Assembly (NCBI RefSeq): GCF_003353055.1
Contig: NZ_QKWJ01000026.1
Span: forward strand, 1 to 64,000
Origin: Cupriavidus lacunae
Lineage (GTDB): Bacteria > Pseudomonadota > Gammaproteobacteria > Burkholderiales > Burkholderiaceae
Direction of reading: 5' to 3'
DNA: 64,000 bases
Shown here: positions 16,827 to 25,586 of the stretch, in pieces
How positions within the stretch are numbered: position 1 is the stretch's first letter
Layout of the letters: every line of letters begins with the position of its first letter
Notes under the pieces: model-generated
Seen by the model: only the letters and a program-made list of their open reading frames with translations
Told to the model about the DNA's origin: nothing
Databases searched by the model: none
Translations under genes and position numbers: made by a program

Positions 16827-17294
16827 ATGCGCAGATTCACTACCCAGTTTGCCCGCCCCGCCCGTTCCGAACGCACCCGCCGCGCGCGCGGGTTCACCCT
16901 GATCGAAATCATGGTCGTGATCGTGATCCTCGGCGTGCTGGCGGCACTGGTGGTGCCCAAGATCATGAGCCGCCCGGACGAGGCCCGCATCGTGGCCGCG
17001 CGCCAGGACATCTCGTCGATCATGCAGGCGCTCAAGCTGTACCGCCTCGACAACAGCCGCTACCCGACCACCGAGCAGGGCCTGGGCGCGCTGGTGGTCA
17101 AGCCCACCACCGAGCCGGTGCCCAACAACTGGAAGGGCGGCGGCTACCTGGAAAAACTGCCCAAGGATCCCTGGGGCCACCCGTACCAGTACCTGAACCC
17201 CGGTGTGCGCGGCGAGATCGACGTGTTCAGTTTCGGTGCCGACGGCCAGGCCGGCGGCACCGGCAACGACGCCGATATCGGCAACTGGGAATAA
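16827..17294 (+). CDS. gspG: Type II secretion major pseudopilin GspG
   Basis: Major pseudopilin of the secretion piston, 155 residues. Prepilin peptidase would cut after G22 (G22-FTLIE), leaving F23 and the conserved glutamate E27, followed by the hydrophobic helix '[19 protein letters not shown]'. The C-terminal part has the usual GspG calcium-site region ('[13 protein letters not shown]', '[21 protein letters not shown]'). The 22-residue leader is longer than average but in line with relatives. The ribosome site is AGAGG. First gene of the plus-strand cluster gspGHIJKLMN-D-E-F. No strong promoter could be fixed in the 217-bp gap from nsrR; TATACT near 16754 is a possible -10. Confidence 0.95.
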   Translation: MRRFTTQFARPARSERTRRARGFTLIEIMVVIVILGVLAALVVPKIMSRPDEARIVAARQDISSIMQALKLYRLDNSRYPTTEQGLGALVVKPTTEPVPNNWKGGGYLEKLPKDPWGHPYQYLNPGVRGEIDVFSFGADGQAGGTGNDADIGNWE

Positions 17295-17328
17295 GCCCAG
17301 CCCCGCCGCCACCCTTGCCGCATCCATC

Positions 17329-17829
17329 ATGACCACGGTGCCGCACCGCCGCGCGCCCCGCCAGCGGCGCAGCGGCTTCACGCTGCTCGAGCTGCTGGTG
17401 GTCATGGTGATCGCCGGCATCGTGATCTCGCTGGTCGCTGTCAACGCGTCGCCCAATGAGCGCGGCCGCGTGCTCGACGACGGCCAGCGCATCGCGCGAC
17501 TGTTTGAGCTGGCGCAGGAAGAGGCGCAGCTGGGCGCCCGCCCGATCGCGTGGGAGGGCGACGCCAGCGGCTGGCGTTTCCTGGAGTCGAGCCCCAACGG
17601 CTGGATCCCCATGCGCACCGACGTGTTTGCCCCCGGCCACTGGCGCCTGGCGCTGGACCAGGTCATCGTCGCCGAAGGCGGGCGCGCCACTGGCACCAAT
17701 AGTCCGCCCCGGCTTATCTTCGGGCGCGAGCTGATCGATGCCCCGCAGCGGCTGGTGCTGGTGCGCGGCGATATCCGCGTGGACGTTGCCGGCGACGGCA
17801 GCGGCCGCTATTTCGCCAGCACGCCATGA
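17329..17829 (+). CDS. gspH: Type II secretion minor pseudopilin GspH
   Basis: A 166-residue minor pseudopilin. The prepilin site is G16-FTLLE with E21, followed by a hydrophobic helix ('LLVVMVIAGIVISLVAV'). The remainder is a GspH-type globular domain with the pattern 'RIARLFELAQEEAQLGARPIAW'. The ATG at 17329 was chosen because it gives a short positively charged leader; the frame extends upstream into gspG. It begins 34 bases after gspG and overlaps gspI by four bases. Confidence 0.9.
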   Translation: MTTVPHRRAPRQRRSGFTLLELLVVMVIAGIVISLVAVNASPNERGRVLDDGQRIARLFELAQEEAQLGARPIAWEGDASGWRFLESSPNGWIPMRTDVFAPGHWRLALDQVIVAEGGRATGTNSPPRLIFGRELIDAPQRLVLVRGDIRVDVAGDGSGRYFASTP

Positions 17830-18236
17830 CGCGCCGCGCTCTTCTTCCCGGACACCGGCGCGCACGCGGCTTCACGCTGATCGAAGTGCTGGTGGCGCTG
17901 ACCATCCTGGCCGTGGCGCTGACCGCGGCGATGCGTGCGATGAGCTCGATGGTCGATGCCAGCGCGTCGCTGCAGACCCGCATGCTAGCCGAATGGAGCG
18001 CCGAGAACCACCTGGCCTCGCTGCGCCTGGCCAAAACCTGGCCCGAGCCCGGCGTCAGCGGCTATACCTGCCCACAGGGCGGCACGCCGCTGTACTGCGA
18101 GCAATCCGTGTCGGCCACGCCCAACCCGGTCTTCCGCCGCGTCGAGATCGCGGTCTATCCCTCCGCCACCGACAAGTCCGTGCGGCTGGCGTGGCTGGTC
18201 ACCATCGTCCCCAATGAAACCCGCAACGTGCTCTGA
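17826..18236 (+). CDS. gspI: Type II secretion minor pseudopilin GspI
   Basis: A 136-residue minor pseudopilin with prepilin site G15-FTLIE (E20) and hydrophobic helix 'VLVALTILAVALTAAMRAM'. GspI forms the pseudopilus tip with GspJ and GspK. Its ATG overlaps the gspH stop (ATGA), and its end overlaps gspJ by 23 bases, showing tight translational coupling along the cluster. Two cysteines about 11 residues apart ('CPQGG...YCEQ') may form a disulfide in the periplasm. Confidence 0.92.
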   Translation: MTRRALLPGHRRARGFTLIEVLVALTILAVALTAAMRAMSSMVDASASLQTRMLAEWSAENHLASLRLAKTWPEPGVSGYTCPQGGTPLYCEQSVSATPNPVFRRVEIAVYPSATDKSVRLAWLVTIVPNETRNVL

Positions 18237-18921
18237 GCGCCGGCGCGGGCGCAAATTCGCCGGCGGCTTCACGCTGCTGGAGATGCTGGTCGCCATCACC
18301 CTGCTGGCGGTGATGGCCGTGATCGGCTGGCGCGCGCTGGACAGCCTGACGCGCAGCCGCGAACGGCTGACCGACCACGACTTGCGCCTGGATGCGCTGA
18401 AGGTCCTCTACGGTCAGCTGCAGGCCGATTGCGAGCACCTGGCCAGCCCCGCGCTGCTGCAGGCCAGCCCGGTCGAGATCGGCCAGAACCGCGTGCTGCT
18501 GGTGCGCGACCGCCGCGACGAAGGCCAGCCGCCAACGTGGCAGGCGCTGTCGTACCAGCTCGACGGCAACACGCTGGTACGCGTGGCCGCGCCGCCGGTG
18601 GACAGCCGCGCGGCGCTGCAGTCGTCGCTGCTGGCGCTGCGCCAGGGCGGGGGCAACGGCGCGCAGGTACGGCGCGTGCTGGCCGACGTCGATAGCATGA
18701 GCGCGCGCGCCTGGGTGGAGCCCGGCGGCTGGCAGATCGACAGCAACCGCATCCGCAACGCGCTGTTCAGCGGCAATGCCGCCAGCGCGGTAGCGGCTTC
18801 GGCCGCCGGCGCGGCGCTGCCCAATACCGCGGTGCGCGCGGTGGAGCTGACCATCTTCGCCCGCATGGGCGACGGCGACGCGCCGCGGCAGTTCCAGAAG
18901 ATCTGCGTGACCGGGCTATGA
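18214..18921 (+). CDS. gspJ: Type II secretion minor pseudopilin GspJ
   Basis: A 235-residue minor pseudopilin with prepilin site G18-FTLLE (E23) and the helix 'MLVAITLLAVMAVIGWRAL'. The globular part carries the GspJ-type 'SRERLTDHDLRLDALKVLYGQLQADCEHL'. It belongs to the tip complex with GspI and GspK. The start lies inside the 3' end of gspI (23-base overlap) and the stop overlaps gspK by four bases. Confidence 0.92.
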   Translation: MKPATCSERRRGRKFAGGFTLLEMLVAITLLAVMAVIGWRALDSLTRSRERLTDHDLRLDALKVLYGQLQADCEHLASPALLQASPVEIGQNRVLLVRDRRDEGQPPTWQALSYQLDGNTLVRVAAPPVDSRAALQSSLLALRQGGGNGAQVRRVLADVDSMSARAWVEPGGWQIDSNRIRNALFSGNAASAVAASAAGAALPNTAVRAVELTIFARMGDGDAPRQFQKICVTGL

Positions 18922-19955
18922 CGCACGCCTGCCGCCAACCCCGTCCCCTGCCCTTGCGCCGCCAGCGCGGCGCGGCCGTGGTCACCGCACTGCTAATGGT
19001 GACGCTGGCGGTGGTGGTGGTGTCCGGCATGCTGTGGCGGCAGCAGGTACAGATCCGGGCGATCGAGAACCAGCGCCTGCAGGCACAGGCCACCTGGATC
19101 GAGCGCGCCGCGGTGGACTGGGCGCGGCTGATCCTGCGCGACGACCAGCGCCGCACCAATGTCGATGAGCTGGGCGAGCCGTGGGCGGTGCCGATCGCCG
19201 AGACCCGGCTGTCGGACTTTTTGGGCGCGTCGCTGCGCACTGACGTCGCGGGCGAGACCTCGTTCCTGTCGGGGCGCATCCTGGATGCGCAGGCGCGCCT
19301 GAACCTCGCCAACCTGGTGACGTGGTCCGCCATCAGCGGCGACAGCGGCCAGGTCGGGCGCGTGGCAACCATCGACCAGACGGCACAAGCCGCCTACGGC
19401 CGCCTGCTGCAGACCGTGGGCCTGAACCCGTCGCTGGCCGAGACCACTGCGCGCTTTATGCTGCAGGCCGCGCAGGGCGCAGATTCGTCCGGCCGGCCCG
19501 CGCCGCGCCCGCTCGACAGCGTGCAGGGCCTGCTGGCGCTGCCCGGCTACACTCCCGAAATGGTGGCCGTGCTCGAGCCCTTTGTCATCGTGCTGCCCGA
19601 GCGCACGCTGGTCAACGCCAACACCGCCGACGCGGAAGTGCTGGCGGCCGTGATCGACAAGCTGCCGCTGGAGCGCGCGCGCGAGCTGGTGCGCCAGCGC
19701 GACCGCGCCTACTTCAACAACATCGGCAACCTGCAGACGCAGTTGGCCGCGGTGGCGCCGCAGGCCAGCTCGGCCAACCTCGGCAACCTGTTCGATGTGC
19801 GTTCGCATTACTTCCTGGTCTACGGGCTGGTGCGGCATGAGCGCGCCAGCCGGCTGCAGGTGTCGCTGATCTTCCGCGGCGAACCGCTTGGTGCGGCCAA
19901 CACCACCCGCGTGGTCTGGATCCAGGACGCGGACCGGCTGCCGGACCTGCGCTGA
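18918..19955 (+). CDS. gspK: Type II secretion minor pseudopilin GspK
   Basis: Largest minor pseudopilin, 345 residues. The leader ends at G18, and the following segment (AAVVTALLMVTLAVVVVSG) lacks the glutamate at position +5, which is normal for GspK, the tip subunit. A large alpha-helical insertion follows ('LNLANLVTW', 'LLQTVGLNPSLAETTARFML', 'LVNANTADAEVLAAVI'), as in E. coli GspK. The start overlaps the gspJ stop (ATGA). After it there is an unusual 273-bp gap before gspL. Confidence 0.92.
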   Translation: MTHACRQPRPLPLRRQRGAAVVTALLMVTLAVVVVSGMLWRQQVQIRAIENQRLQAQATWIERAAVDWARLILRDDQRRTNVDELGEPWAVPIAETRLSDFLGASLRTDVAGETSFLSGRILDAQARLNLANLVTWSAISGDSGQVGRVATIDQTAQAAYGRLLQTVGLNPSLAETTARFMLQAAQGADSSGRPAPRPLDSVQGLLALPGYTPEMVAVLEPFVIVLPERTLVNANTADAEVLAAVIDKLPLERARELVRQRDRAYFNNIGNLQTQLAAVAPQASSANLGNLFDVRSHYFLVYGLVRHERASRLQVSLIFRGEPLGAANTTRVVWIQDADRLPDLR

Positions 19956-20228
19956 ACGATGACTACGCGGCCTGGCGCACATATGAAAACCGCAGGTCCG
20001 GGCAGCCGGGGAGAATGGTATTGACGCGGTTATGTCACGCAGGCAAGGTATGCTGCGGCGCTGGCGCGAGCGTGGCACCAGCCCATCCGCCGCCGTACGG
20101 CCTCCCAGGCCGCCCGCCGGCATCCGCGCACCCCGGCAAGTTGCCTGCCGCGGGGGCGATCCGGGGCGCAACTCCCATGGGCCATGCGCCTTATCGAGCC
20201 GTTCTACTGAAGCCTGAGCAAGGACATC

Positions 20229-21686
20229 TTGAGCACCACCCTGTACGTCCGCCTGCCGCACCGGCCGCATGACCAGCCGCAACCGTGGCAGTTTGGGGCC
20301 CTGCCGTTTGCGCTGGTGCGCACGGCCCTGGCCGACCCTGCACGGCGCGGCCAGGCTCGTGCTGCGCCGGAAGTGTTGCGAGAAGGCCACGCCCGCATCG
20401 CCGACCTGCCGGCAGCCGAGCGCCTGGTGCTGATCCTGGCCGCCAGCGACGTACTGCTGACCAGCGCCAGCGTGCCGCCGCTGCCGCCCGCGCGTTTGAA
20501 ACAGGCGCTGCCCAACCTGGTCGAGGATGCGCTCGCCACCGATGCCCAGCCATGCCATATCGGCATTGGCCCCGCGCTCGACGGCAGCACCCCCGCCCGT
20601 GGACCGCGCGGGCCCCGCCAGCGCTTGCTGATGGTGGCCGACCGCGCCTGGCTGCGCGCAGTGCTGGATGCCTTCGCCGAACACCAGCATCGCCGCCGCC
20701 ATGTGCTGGCCGCGCAGTTGTGCGTGCCGCTGGCCGCGCTCCCCGAAGAAGAAGCCGGCGCCGAGCCGACGCTTGCGCCGGCTGACGACGTACCGGCACC
20801 GGTCCAGCCGGCCACGCTGGTGGTCGAAGCCGCCGCCAGTGCGCTGGCCCAAAGCGACGCCCTGGGCGCGGAATCGGGCGGCGAGTTGCTGGACACCGCG
20901 GCGGCCGCCAAGGCCCGCCAGTGGCAGCTGACCGTGCGCACCAGTGCGCACGCTGGCTACGGCCTGCTGCTGGGCGACGACGCCCTGGCCGCCTGGCAGG
21001 CACTCGCGCCCGACGGCACCTGGTATGCCGATGCCGACGCCGCCGCGATGGCGCCGGTGCCCGGCCTGCGCCAGGCCACCCGCGCCGGCTGGCGGCTGTG
21101 GATCGACGGCGCACAGGACTGCCTGCGCGAGCCGGCGCTGGACCTGGCGCAATTTGAGTTCGCGCAGGGCCGCGCCGACCGCTGGAACCTGGTGGCGTGG
21201 CGCCTGCCGCTGGCGCTGCTGGCCGGCATCGTGCTGGTCCAGATCATCGGCATGAACACGCACTGGCTGCTGCTGCGCAACGAGCAGCAGCGGCTGGAAG
21301 CCGCGCAGCTGCAGACGCTGCACAGCGCCTTCCCGCAGATCCAGACGGTGCTCGATGCACCGCTGCAGATGCGCCGGCAGGTCGAGCAGCTGCGCATCGC
21401 CAGCGGCCGCAGCACCCCCGAAGACTTCCTGCCGCTGGCCGACCGCTTCGCCCAGGCCGCGCGCCGGCTGCCGCCCGACGCGCTGCAGGCGCTGGAGTAC
21501 CGCAGCCGCGTGCTGGTGGTGACGCTCAAGCCCGGCACGGACACGGCCGGCCTGCGCAATGCGGCGCGCCAGGCAGGGCTGCAGATGGAAGAAGACAAGG
21601 CCGGCAATGCGTCGGGCAGCACTGGCATCAGTGCCGGCACGCCGGTGACACCCGGCTCGCGCTGGACCATCAAGCCCGGCCTGTAA
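20229..21686 (+). CDS. gspL: Type II secretion inner-membrane protein GspL
   Basis: A 485-residue platform protein. The cytoplasmic actin-like domain (about 1-320) binds the ATPase GspE. There is one membrane segment ('LALLAGIVLVQIIGMNTHWLL', about residues 335-355) and a periplasmic ferredoxin-like domain that pairs with GspM. The predicted start is TTG at 20229 with AAGGA eight bases upstream; no ATG gives a full N-terminal domain. A glycine/alanine-rich linker near residues 180-215 is longer than in close relatives I recall. The 273-bp gap before it includes TTGACG at 20024, a possible internal promoter element. Confidence 0.9.
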   Translation: MSTTLYVRLPHRPHDQPQPWQFGALPFALVRTALADPARRGQARAAPEVLREGHARIADLPAAERLVLILAASDVLLTSASVPPLPPARLKQALPNLVEDALATDAQPCHIGIGPALDGSTPARGPRGPRQRLLMVADRAWLRAVLDAFAEHQHRRRHVLAAQLCVPLAALPEEEAGAEPTLAPADDVPAPVQPATLVVEAAASALAQSDALGAESGGELLDTAAAAKARQWQLTVRTSAHAGYGLLLGDDALAAWQALAPDGTWYADADAAAMAPVPGLRQATRAGWRLWIDGAQDCLREPALDLAQFEFAQGRADRWNLVAWRLPLALLAGIVLVQIIGMNTHWLLLRNEQQRLEAAQLQTLHSAFPQIQTVLDAPLQMRRQVEQLRIASGRSTPEDFLPLADRFAQAARRLPPDALQALEYRSRVLVVTLKPGTDTAGLRNAARQAGLQMEEDKAGNASGSTGISAGTPVTPGSRWTIKPGL

Positions 21687-21702
21687 CCGGCGCACGAGCA
21701 AT

Positions 21703-22320
21703 ATGAACCCATTGAAAGACTCTGCCCGCAGCCAGACGCCACGCGCCAGCCGGCCGGGCGCGACCCCGGGCGCCTCCGCGCTGCGCGCACGCCTGGCGCG
21801 GATGCGCCCGTCCGTGCCGCCGGCGTGGCAGGAACGCTTCAACGCCTTCTGGTCGGCGCGCAATCCGCGCGAGCAGGCCATCCTGGCCGGCGGCGGCGCG
21901 GTGCTGGTGCTGGTGATCGGCTACCTGCTGCTGTGGGAGCCGGCGGCCGACGGCCGCGAGCGGGTCGCGCGCAACCTGCCCAAGCTGCGTGCCGACCTGG
22001 CCGAAATGGAAACGCTGGCGCAGGAAGCCCGCGGCATGAAGGCCACGCCCGCGTCGTCCCTGCGCGGCGACGCGCTGACGCAGGCGCTGCAGGATAGCCT
22101 GGGCCAGTACGGCCTGAAGGCCACGCGGCTGGCCGCCGGCGCCGACAACAACGTGCAGGTGCAGCTGGACAAGGTACCCTTCGGCGCGGTCAGCAGCTGG
22201 CTGCAGGACATGCGCCAGCAGCAGCGCCTGAAGGTGGTCGATGCCCGCATCGTCTATGTCGGCGCCACGGCGCTGGTGAACGTCACCGCGACCCTGCAGG
22301 GTCCGGGCGGACGCAGTTGA
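21703..22320 (+). CDS. gspM: Type II secretion inner-membrane protein GspM
   Basis: A 205-residue bitopic protein. The N-terminal cytoplasmic tail has 'FNAFWSARNPREQAILAGGG', then comes one membrane segment (about residues 66-84), and the periplasmic ferredoxin-like domain dimerises with GspL. The motif 'NPREQ' before the membrane helix is conserved in GspM. It starts 16 bases after gspL and ends in a TGATG overlap with gspN. Confidence 0.92.
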   Translation: MNPLKDSARSQTPRASRPGATPGASALRARLARMRPSVPPAWQERFNAFWSARNPREQAILAGGGAVLVLVIGYLLLWEPAADGRERVARNLPKLRADLAEMETLAQEARGMKATPASSLRGDALTQALQDSLGQYGLKATRLAAGADNNVQVQLDKVPFGAVSSWLQDMRQQQRLKVVDARIVYVGATALVNVTATLQGPGGRS

Positions 22321-23129
22321 TGGTACGGCTGGAAACCCTGCGCCTGCCACGCCGCGCGCTGCGCCAGCCGGCCACGTGGCGGCGCCTGCGCTGGCTCGGC
22401 CTGGGCCTGGCGACCGCCGCGGTGACCACGGTGGCGATGCTGCCGGCGACATGGATCGCCGCGCGCGTGGCCGCGCAGACGCAGGGGCGGGTACTGCTGG
22501 CCGATGCCAGCGGCTCGCTGTGGCATGGCAGCGCCACGCTGGCACTGTCGGCCGGCGCCGGCAGCCAGACCGCCACCGTGCTGCCCGGCCGGCTGCAATG
22601 GACGCTGGCATTCTGGCCGCTCCTGACTGGCCGCGCACAGGTGGTGCTGAGCCACTCCGAGGCCATGGCCGCGCCGGTGGCCGTCACCGCGACGCCGCTG
22701 GGCTGGACCGCACAGTCCGGCGCCATCCGGCTGCCCGCGTCGCTGCTGGAAGGCGTTGGCGCGCCGTTCAACACCCTGCGCCCGGACGGGCTGATGCGCG
22801 TGGACTGGTCCACGCTGCAGGGACGTTTTTCGGGCAAGGGCATGAGCGGCCATATGACGCTGCGCATCGAGCAGGTGTCGGCCGCGGTCAGCCGGCTGCG
22901 CCCGCTGGGCAGCTATCGCGCGGAAATCGACTGGACCGGCGAAGGCGGCGGCAAGCTGCAACTGAGCACCATCGCGGGCCCGCTGCACCTGGAGGGCAGC
23001 GGCACGCTCGGGCGGCAGGCCCGCTTCGAAGGCACGGCGCACGCGGAGCCTGAAGCGGCCACGCAGCTGACCAGCCTGCTGAGCCTGCTGGGACGACGAG
23101 ACAACAATGTGACTAGGCTGCAGTTCTGA
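22320..23129 (+). CDS. gspN: Type II secretion protein GspN
   Basis: A 269-residue inner-membrane-anchored protein of the GspN family, found in a subset of type II systems and not essential in all of them. One membrane segment ('LGLGLATAAVTTVAMLPATWI') is followed by a periplasmic beta-rich domain ('VLLADASGSLWHGSATLAL', 'LQWTLAFWPLLTGRAQVVLS'). The ATG at 22320 shares its A with the gspM stop (TGATG); an in-frame TTG three bases earlier is less likely. Confidence 0.88.
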   Translation: MVRLETLRLPRRALRQPATWRRLRWLGLGLATAAVTTVAMLPATWIAARVAAQTQGRVLLADASGSLWHGSATLALSAGAGSQTATVLPGRLQWTLAFWPLLTGRAQVVLSHSEAMAAPVAVTATPLGWTAQSGAIRLPASLLEGVGAPFNTLRPDGLMRVDWSTLQGRFSGKGMSGHMTLRIEQVSAAVSRLRPLGSYRAEIDWTGEGGGKLQLSTIAGPLHLEGSGTLGRQARFEGTAHAEPEAATQLTSLLSLLGRRDNNVTRLQF

Positions 23130-23157
23130 TGCCACGCAGAGCCGGCAGCCCTCGGAA

Positions 23158-25578
23158 ATGACTATGAAAACCCACGCCACCCGACCTGTTTTCCAGACCG
23201 CCTGCGCCCGCGCCGTGGTCCTGCTGTGCGGGCTCTCCCTGCTGGCGCCCGCGCCCCTGTGGGCCCAGCCCGGGGCGCGCACCGGCACGCCGCCGGCGCC
23301 GCCGGACGTGACGCCGGCCAACCGCGACCAGGTGGTGCTGAACTTCGTCAACGCCGATCTCGACTCGGTGATCAAGGCGGTCGGCCAGGCCACCGGCAAG
23401 AACTTCGTGATCGACCCGCGCGTGAAGGGCACGGTCAACCTGGTCACCGAGCAGCCGGTATCGCGCGCGCAGGCGCTGCAGACGCTGGGGTCGGTGCTGC
23501 GCATGCAGGGCTATGCCATGGTCGAGAGCAATGGCTTCACCAAGGTCGTGCCCGAAGCCGATGCCAAGCTGCAGGGCTCGCCCACCGTGATCGGCGGCAG
23601 CCCCAGCCGCGGCGACCAGGTGGTGACGCAGGTGTTCCGGCTGAACTATGAATCGGCCAACAACCTGGTGCCGGTGCTGCGGCCGATGATCGCGCCCAAC
23701 AACACCATCACCGCCTACCCGGCCAACAACACGCTGGTCATCACCGACTACGCCGACAACCTGCGCCGCATCGCGCGCATCATCGCCGCGGTCGATGCGC
23801 CGGCCGCCGGCGAGGTCGAGCTGGTGCCGCTCAAACACGCCCTGGCCAGCGATACCGCGGCGGTGCTGCAGAAGCTGCTCGACCCCGGCGCCGCAGGCGC
23901 GGCCGGCGGCGGCGCGCCGGGCGTGGACGCCAGCCTGCGCACCTCGGTGGTGGCGGAGCCGCGCAGCAATGCGCTGATGATCCGCGCCACCAGCCGCGCG
24001 CGCCTGCAGCAGGCACGCCTGCTGATCGAGAAGCTCGACCAGCCCTATGCACGTCCGGGCAATATCTGGGTAGTGCCGCTGAAAAATGCCGATGCGGTCA
24101 AGCTGGCGGCCACGCTGCGCGCCATCGTCGCCGCCGACAGCAGCTTTGCCAGCGCCACCCAGCCTGGCGGGCAGGCCGGCGGCATTGGCGGCGCGGCGGG
24201 CCTGACCAATGTCTCGACGCCCGCGGGCGGGCAGTTCACCGGCGGCGCCACCGCCACCCAGACCAGCACGCGCGGCGGCGCCGGCAGCAGCGGCTCGGGC
24301 GGGGCCTATGGCAATTCGGCCTTCGCCGCATCGTTCGGCACCAATACCCAGCCGGCCACCGGCGGCATCATCCAGGCCGATGCCTCCACCAATTCGCTGA
24401 TCATCACCGCCAGCGAGCCGGTCTACCGCAACCTGCGCGGCGTGATCGACGATCTCGACGCGCGCCGCGCGCAGGTCTATATCGAGTCGATGATCGTTGA
24501 GGTCACGGCCACCCAGGCGAGCCAGCTCGGCATCCAGTGGCAAGGCCTGATCAGCTCCCCGGGCGGCAACACCAACGTCTTTGCCGGCACCAACTTCGGC
24601 ACCGGCGGGCAGAACATCCTGAACCTGTCGCTGGCCGGGGCGCTGTACAACAGCAACCACACCGCCGGCATCGCCGCGGCGCAGCAGCTGGTGCAGGACG
24701 TGGGCGGCCTGAACCTGGGCGTCGTCAACAAGGCGCTGGGCCTGGGCGCGCTGCTGCGCGCGCTGGGCACCAACGGCAGCGTCAACCTGCTGTCCACGCC
24801 GAACCTGATCACTCTGGAAAACGAGGAAGCCAAGATCCTGATCGGCCAGAACATCCCGATCACCACCGGCTCCTATGCCCAGACCGGGGCCGCTGCCTCG
24901 GTCACGCCGTTCCAGACCTTCGACCGCAAGGACGTGGGCATCACGCTGCGCGTGAAGCCGCAGATCACCGACGGCGGCCTGGTGAAGATGCAGATCTTCC
25001 AGGAATCGTCATCGGTGGTGCAGTCGACCGCCAACCTGATCCAGGGCCCGACCACCAACGTGCGCTCGATCGAGACCAACGTGCTGGTCGACGACGGCCA
25101 GATCATCGTGCTGGGGGGCCTGATCGAGGACTCGTATGGCGACGGCGTGCAGAAGGTGCCGCTGCTGGGCGATATCCCATGGATCGGCGGCCTGTTCCGC
25201 TACGAGAACAAGAACCGCTCCAAGACCAACCTGCTGGTGTTCCTGCGCCCCTATGTGATGCGCACTGCCAGCGCCGCCGACCGTCTGACGCAGGACCGCT
25301 ACGACTATATGCGCGCGCAGCAGCAGGAGTTTGTATCGCCTAACATCATGGTGCGGGATACGAATACGCCGTTGCTGCCACCGGCCGACGCGCCGACCAC
25401 GCCGTTCGTCGATCCGCGTTCGAACGGCCCGGTTGCCACCCCGCTGCCCCTGCCGCAGAGTGCGCCGCAGCCGGGCGTGCCGGGCCAGCCACAGCCCGAG
25501 CAGCAGGTCCCGCAGCAGGTACCTCAGCAAGCGCCGCAGCCGTTCAACCAGCGCGGTGAATCCGCGCTCCCAAACTGA
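23158..25578 (+). CDS. gspD: Type II secretion secretin GspD
   Basis: Outer-membrane secretin, 806 residues. Signal peptide (1-36, cut near 'PLWAQ'), N0 domain ('VVLNFVNADLDSVIKAVGQATGKNFVIDP'), three N1-N3 repeats, a glycine/serine-rich loop in N3 (about residues 325-395), and the secretin domain with 'VPLLGDIPWIGGLFR' near residue 670. The C-terminal 80 residues are proline/glutamine-rich and replace a classical S-domain. Fifteen subunits would form the channel. Two ATGs two codons apart (23158 and 23164) are both possible starts. gspE follows after eight bases. Confidence 0.95.
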   Translation: MTMKTHATRPVFQTACARAVVLLCGLSLLAPAPLWAQPGARTGTPPAPPDVTPANRDQVVLNFVNADLDSVIKAVGQATGKNFVIDPRVKGTVNLVTEQPVSRAQALQTLGSVLRMQGYAMVESNGFTKVVPEADAKLQGSPTVIGGSPSRGDQVVTQVFRLNYESANNLVPVLRPMIAPNNTITAYPANNTLVITDYADNLRRIARIIAAVDAPAAGEVELVPLKHALASDTAAVLQKLLDPGAAGAAGGGAPGVDASLRTSVVAEPRSNALMIRATSRARLQQARLLIEKLDQPYARPGNIWVVPLKNADAVKLAATLRAIVAADSSFASATQPGGQAGGIGGAAGLTNVSTPAGGQFTGGATATQTSTRGGAGSSGSGGAYGNSAFAASFGTNTQPATGGIIQADASTNSLIITASEPVYRNLRGVIDDLDARRAQVYIESMIVEVTATQASQLGIQWQGLISSPGGNTNVFAGTNFGTGGQNILNLSLAGALYNSNHTAGIAAAQQLVQDVGGLNLGVVNKALGLGALLRALGTNGSVNLLSTPNLITLENEEAKILIGQNIPITTGSYAQTGAAASVTPFQTFDRKDVGITLRVKPQITDGGLVKMQIFQESSSVVQSTANLIQGPTTNVRSIETNVLVDDGQIIVLGGLIEDSYGDGVQKVPLLGDIPWIGGLFRYENKNRSKTNLLVFLRPYVMRTASAADRLTQDRYDYMRAQQQEFVSPNIMVRDTNTPLLPPADAPTTPFVDPRSNGPVATPLPLPQSAPQPGVPGQPQPEQQVPQQVPQQAPQPFNQRGESALPN

Positions 25579-25586
25579 GCCCCGAC

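Noticed and set aside
18993-21881. 962-codon open frame on the minus strand across gspK-gspL
   Set aside because: It lies opposite well-identified gsp genes, has low-complexity Arg/Gln/Ala/His composition and no family motif. Such frames arise because high G/C third positions suppress stops on the opposite strand.
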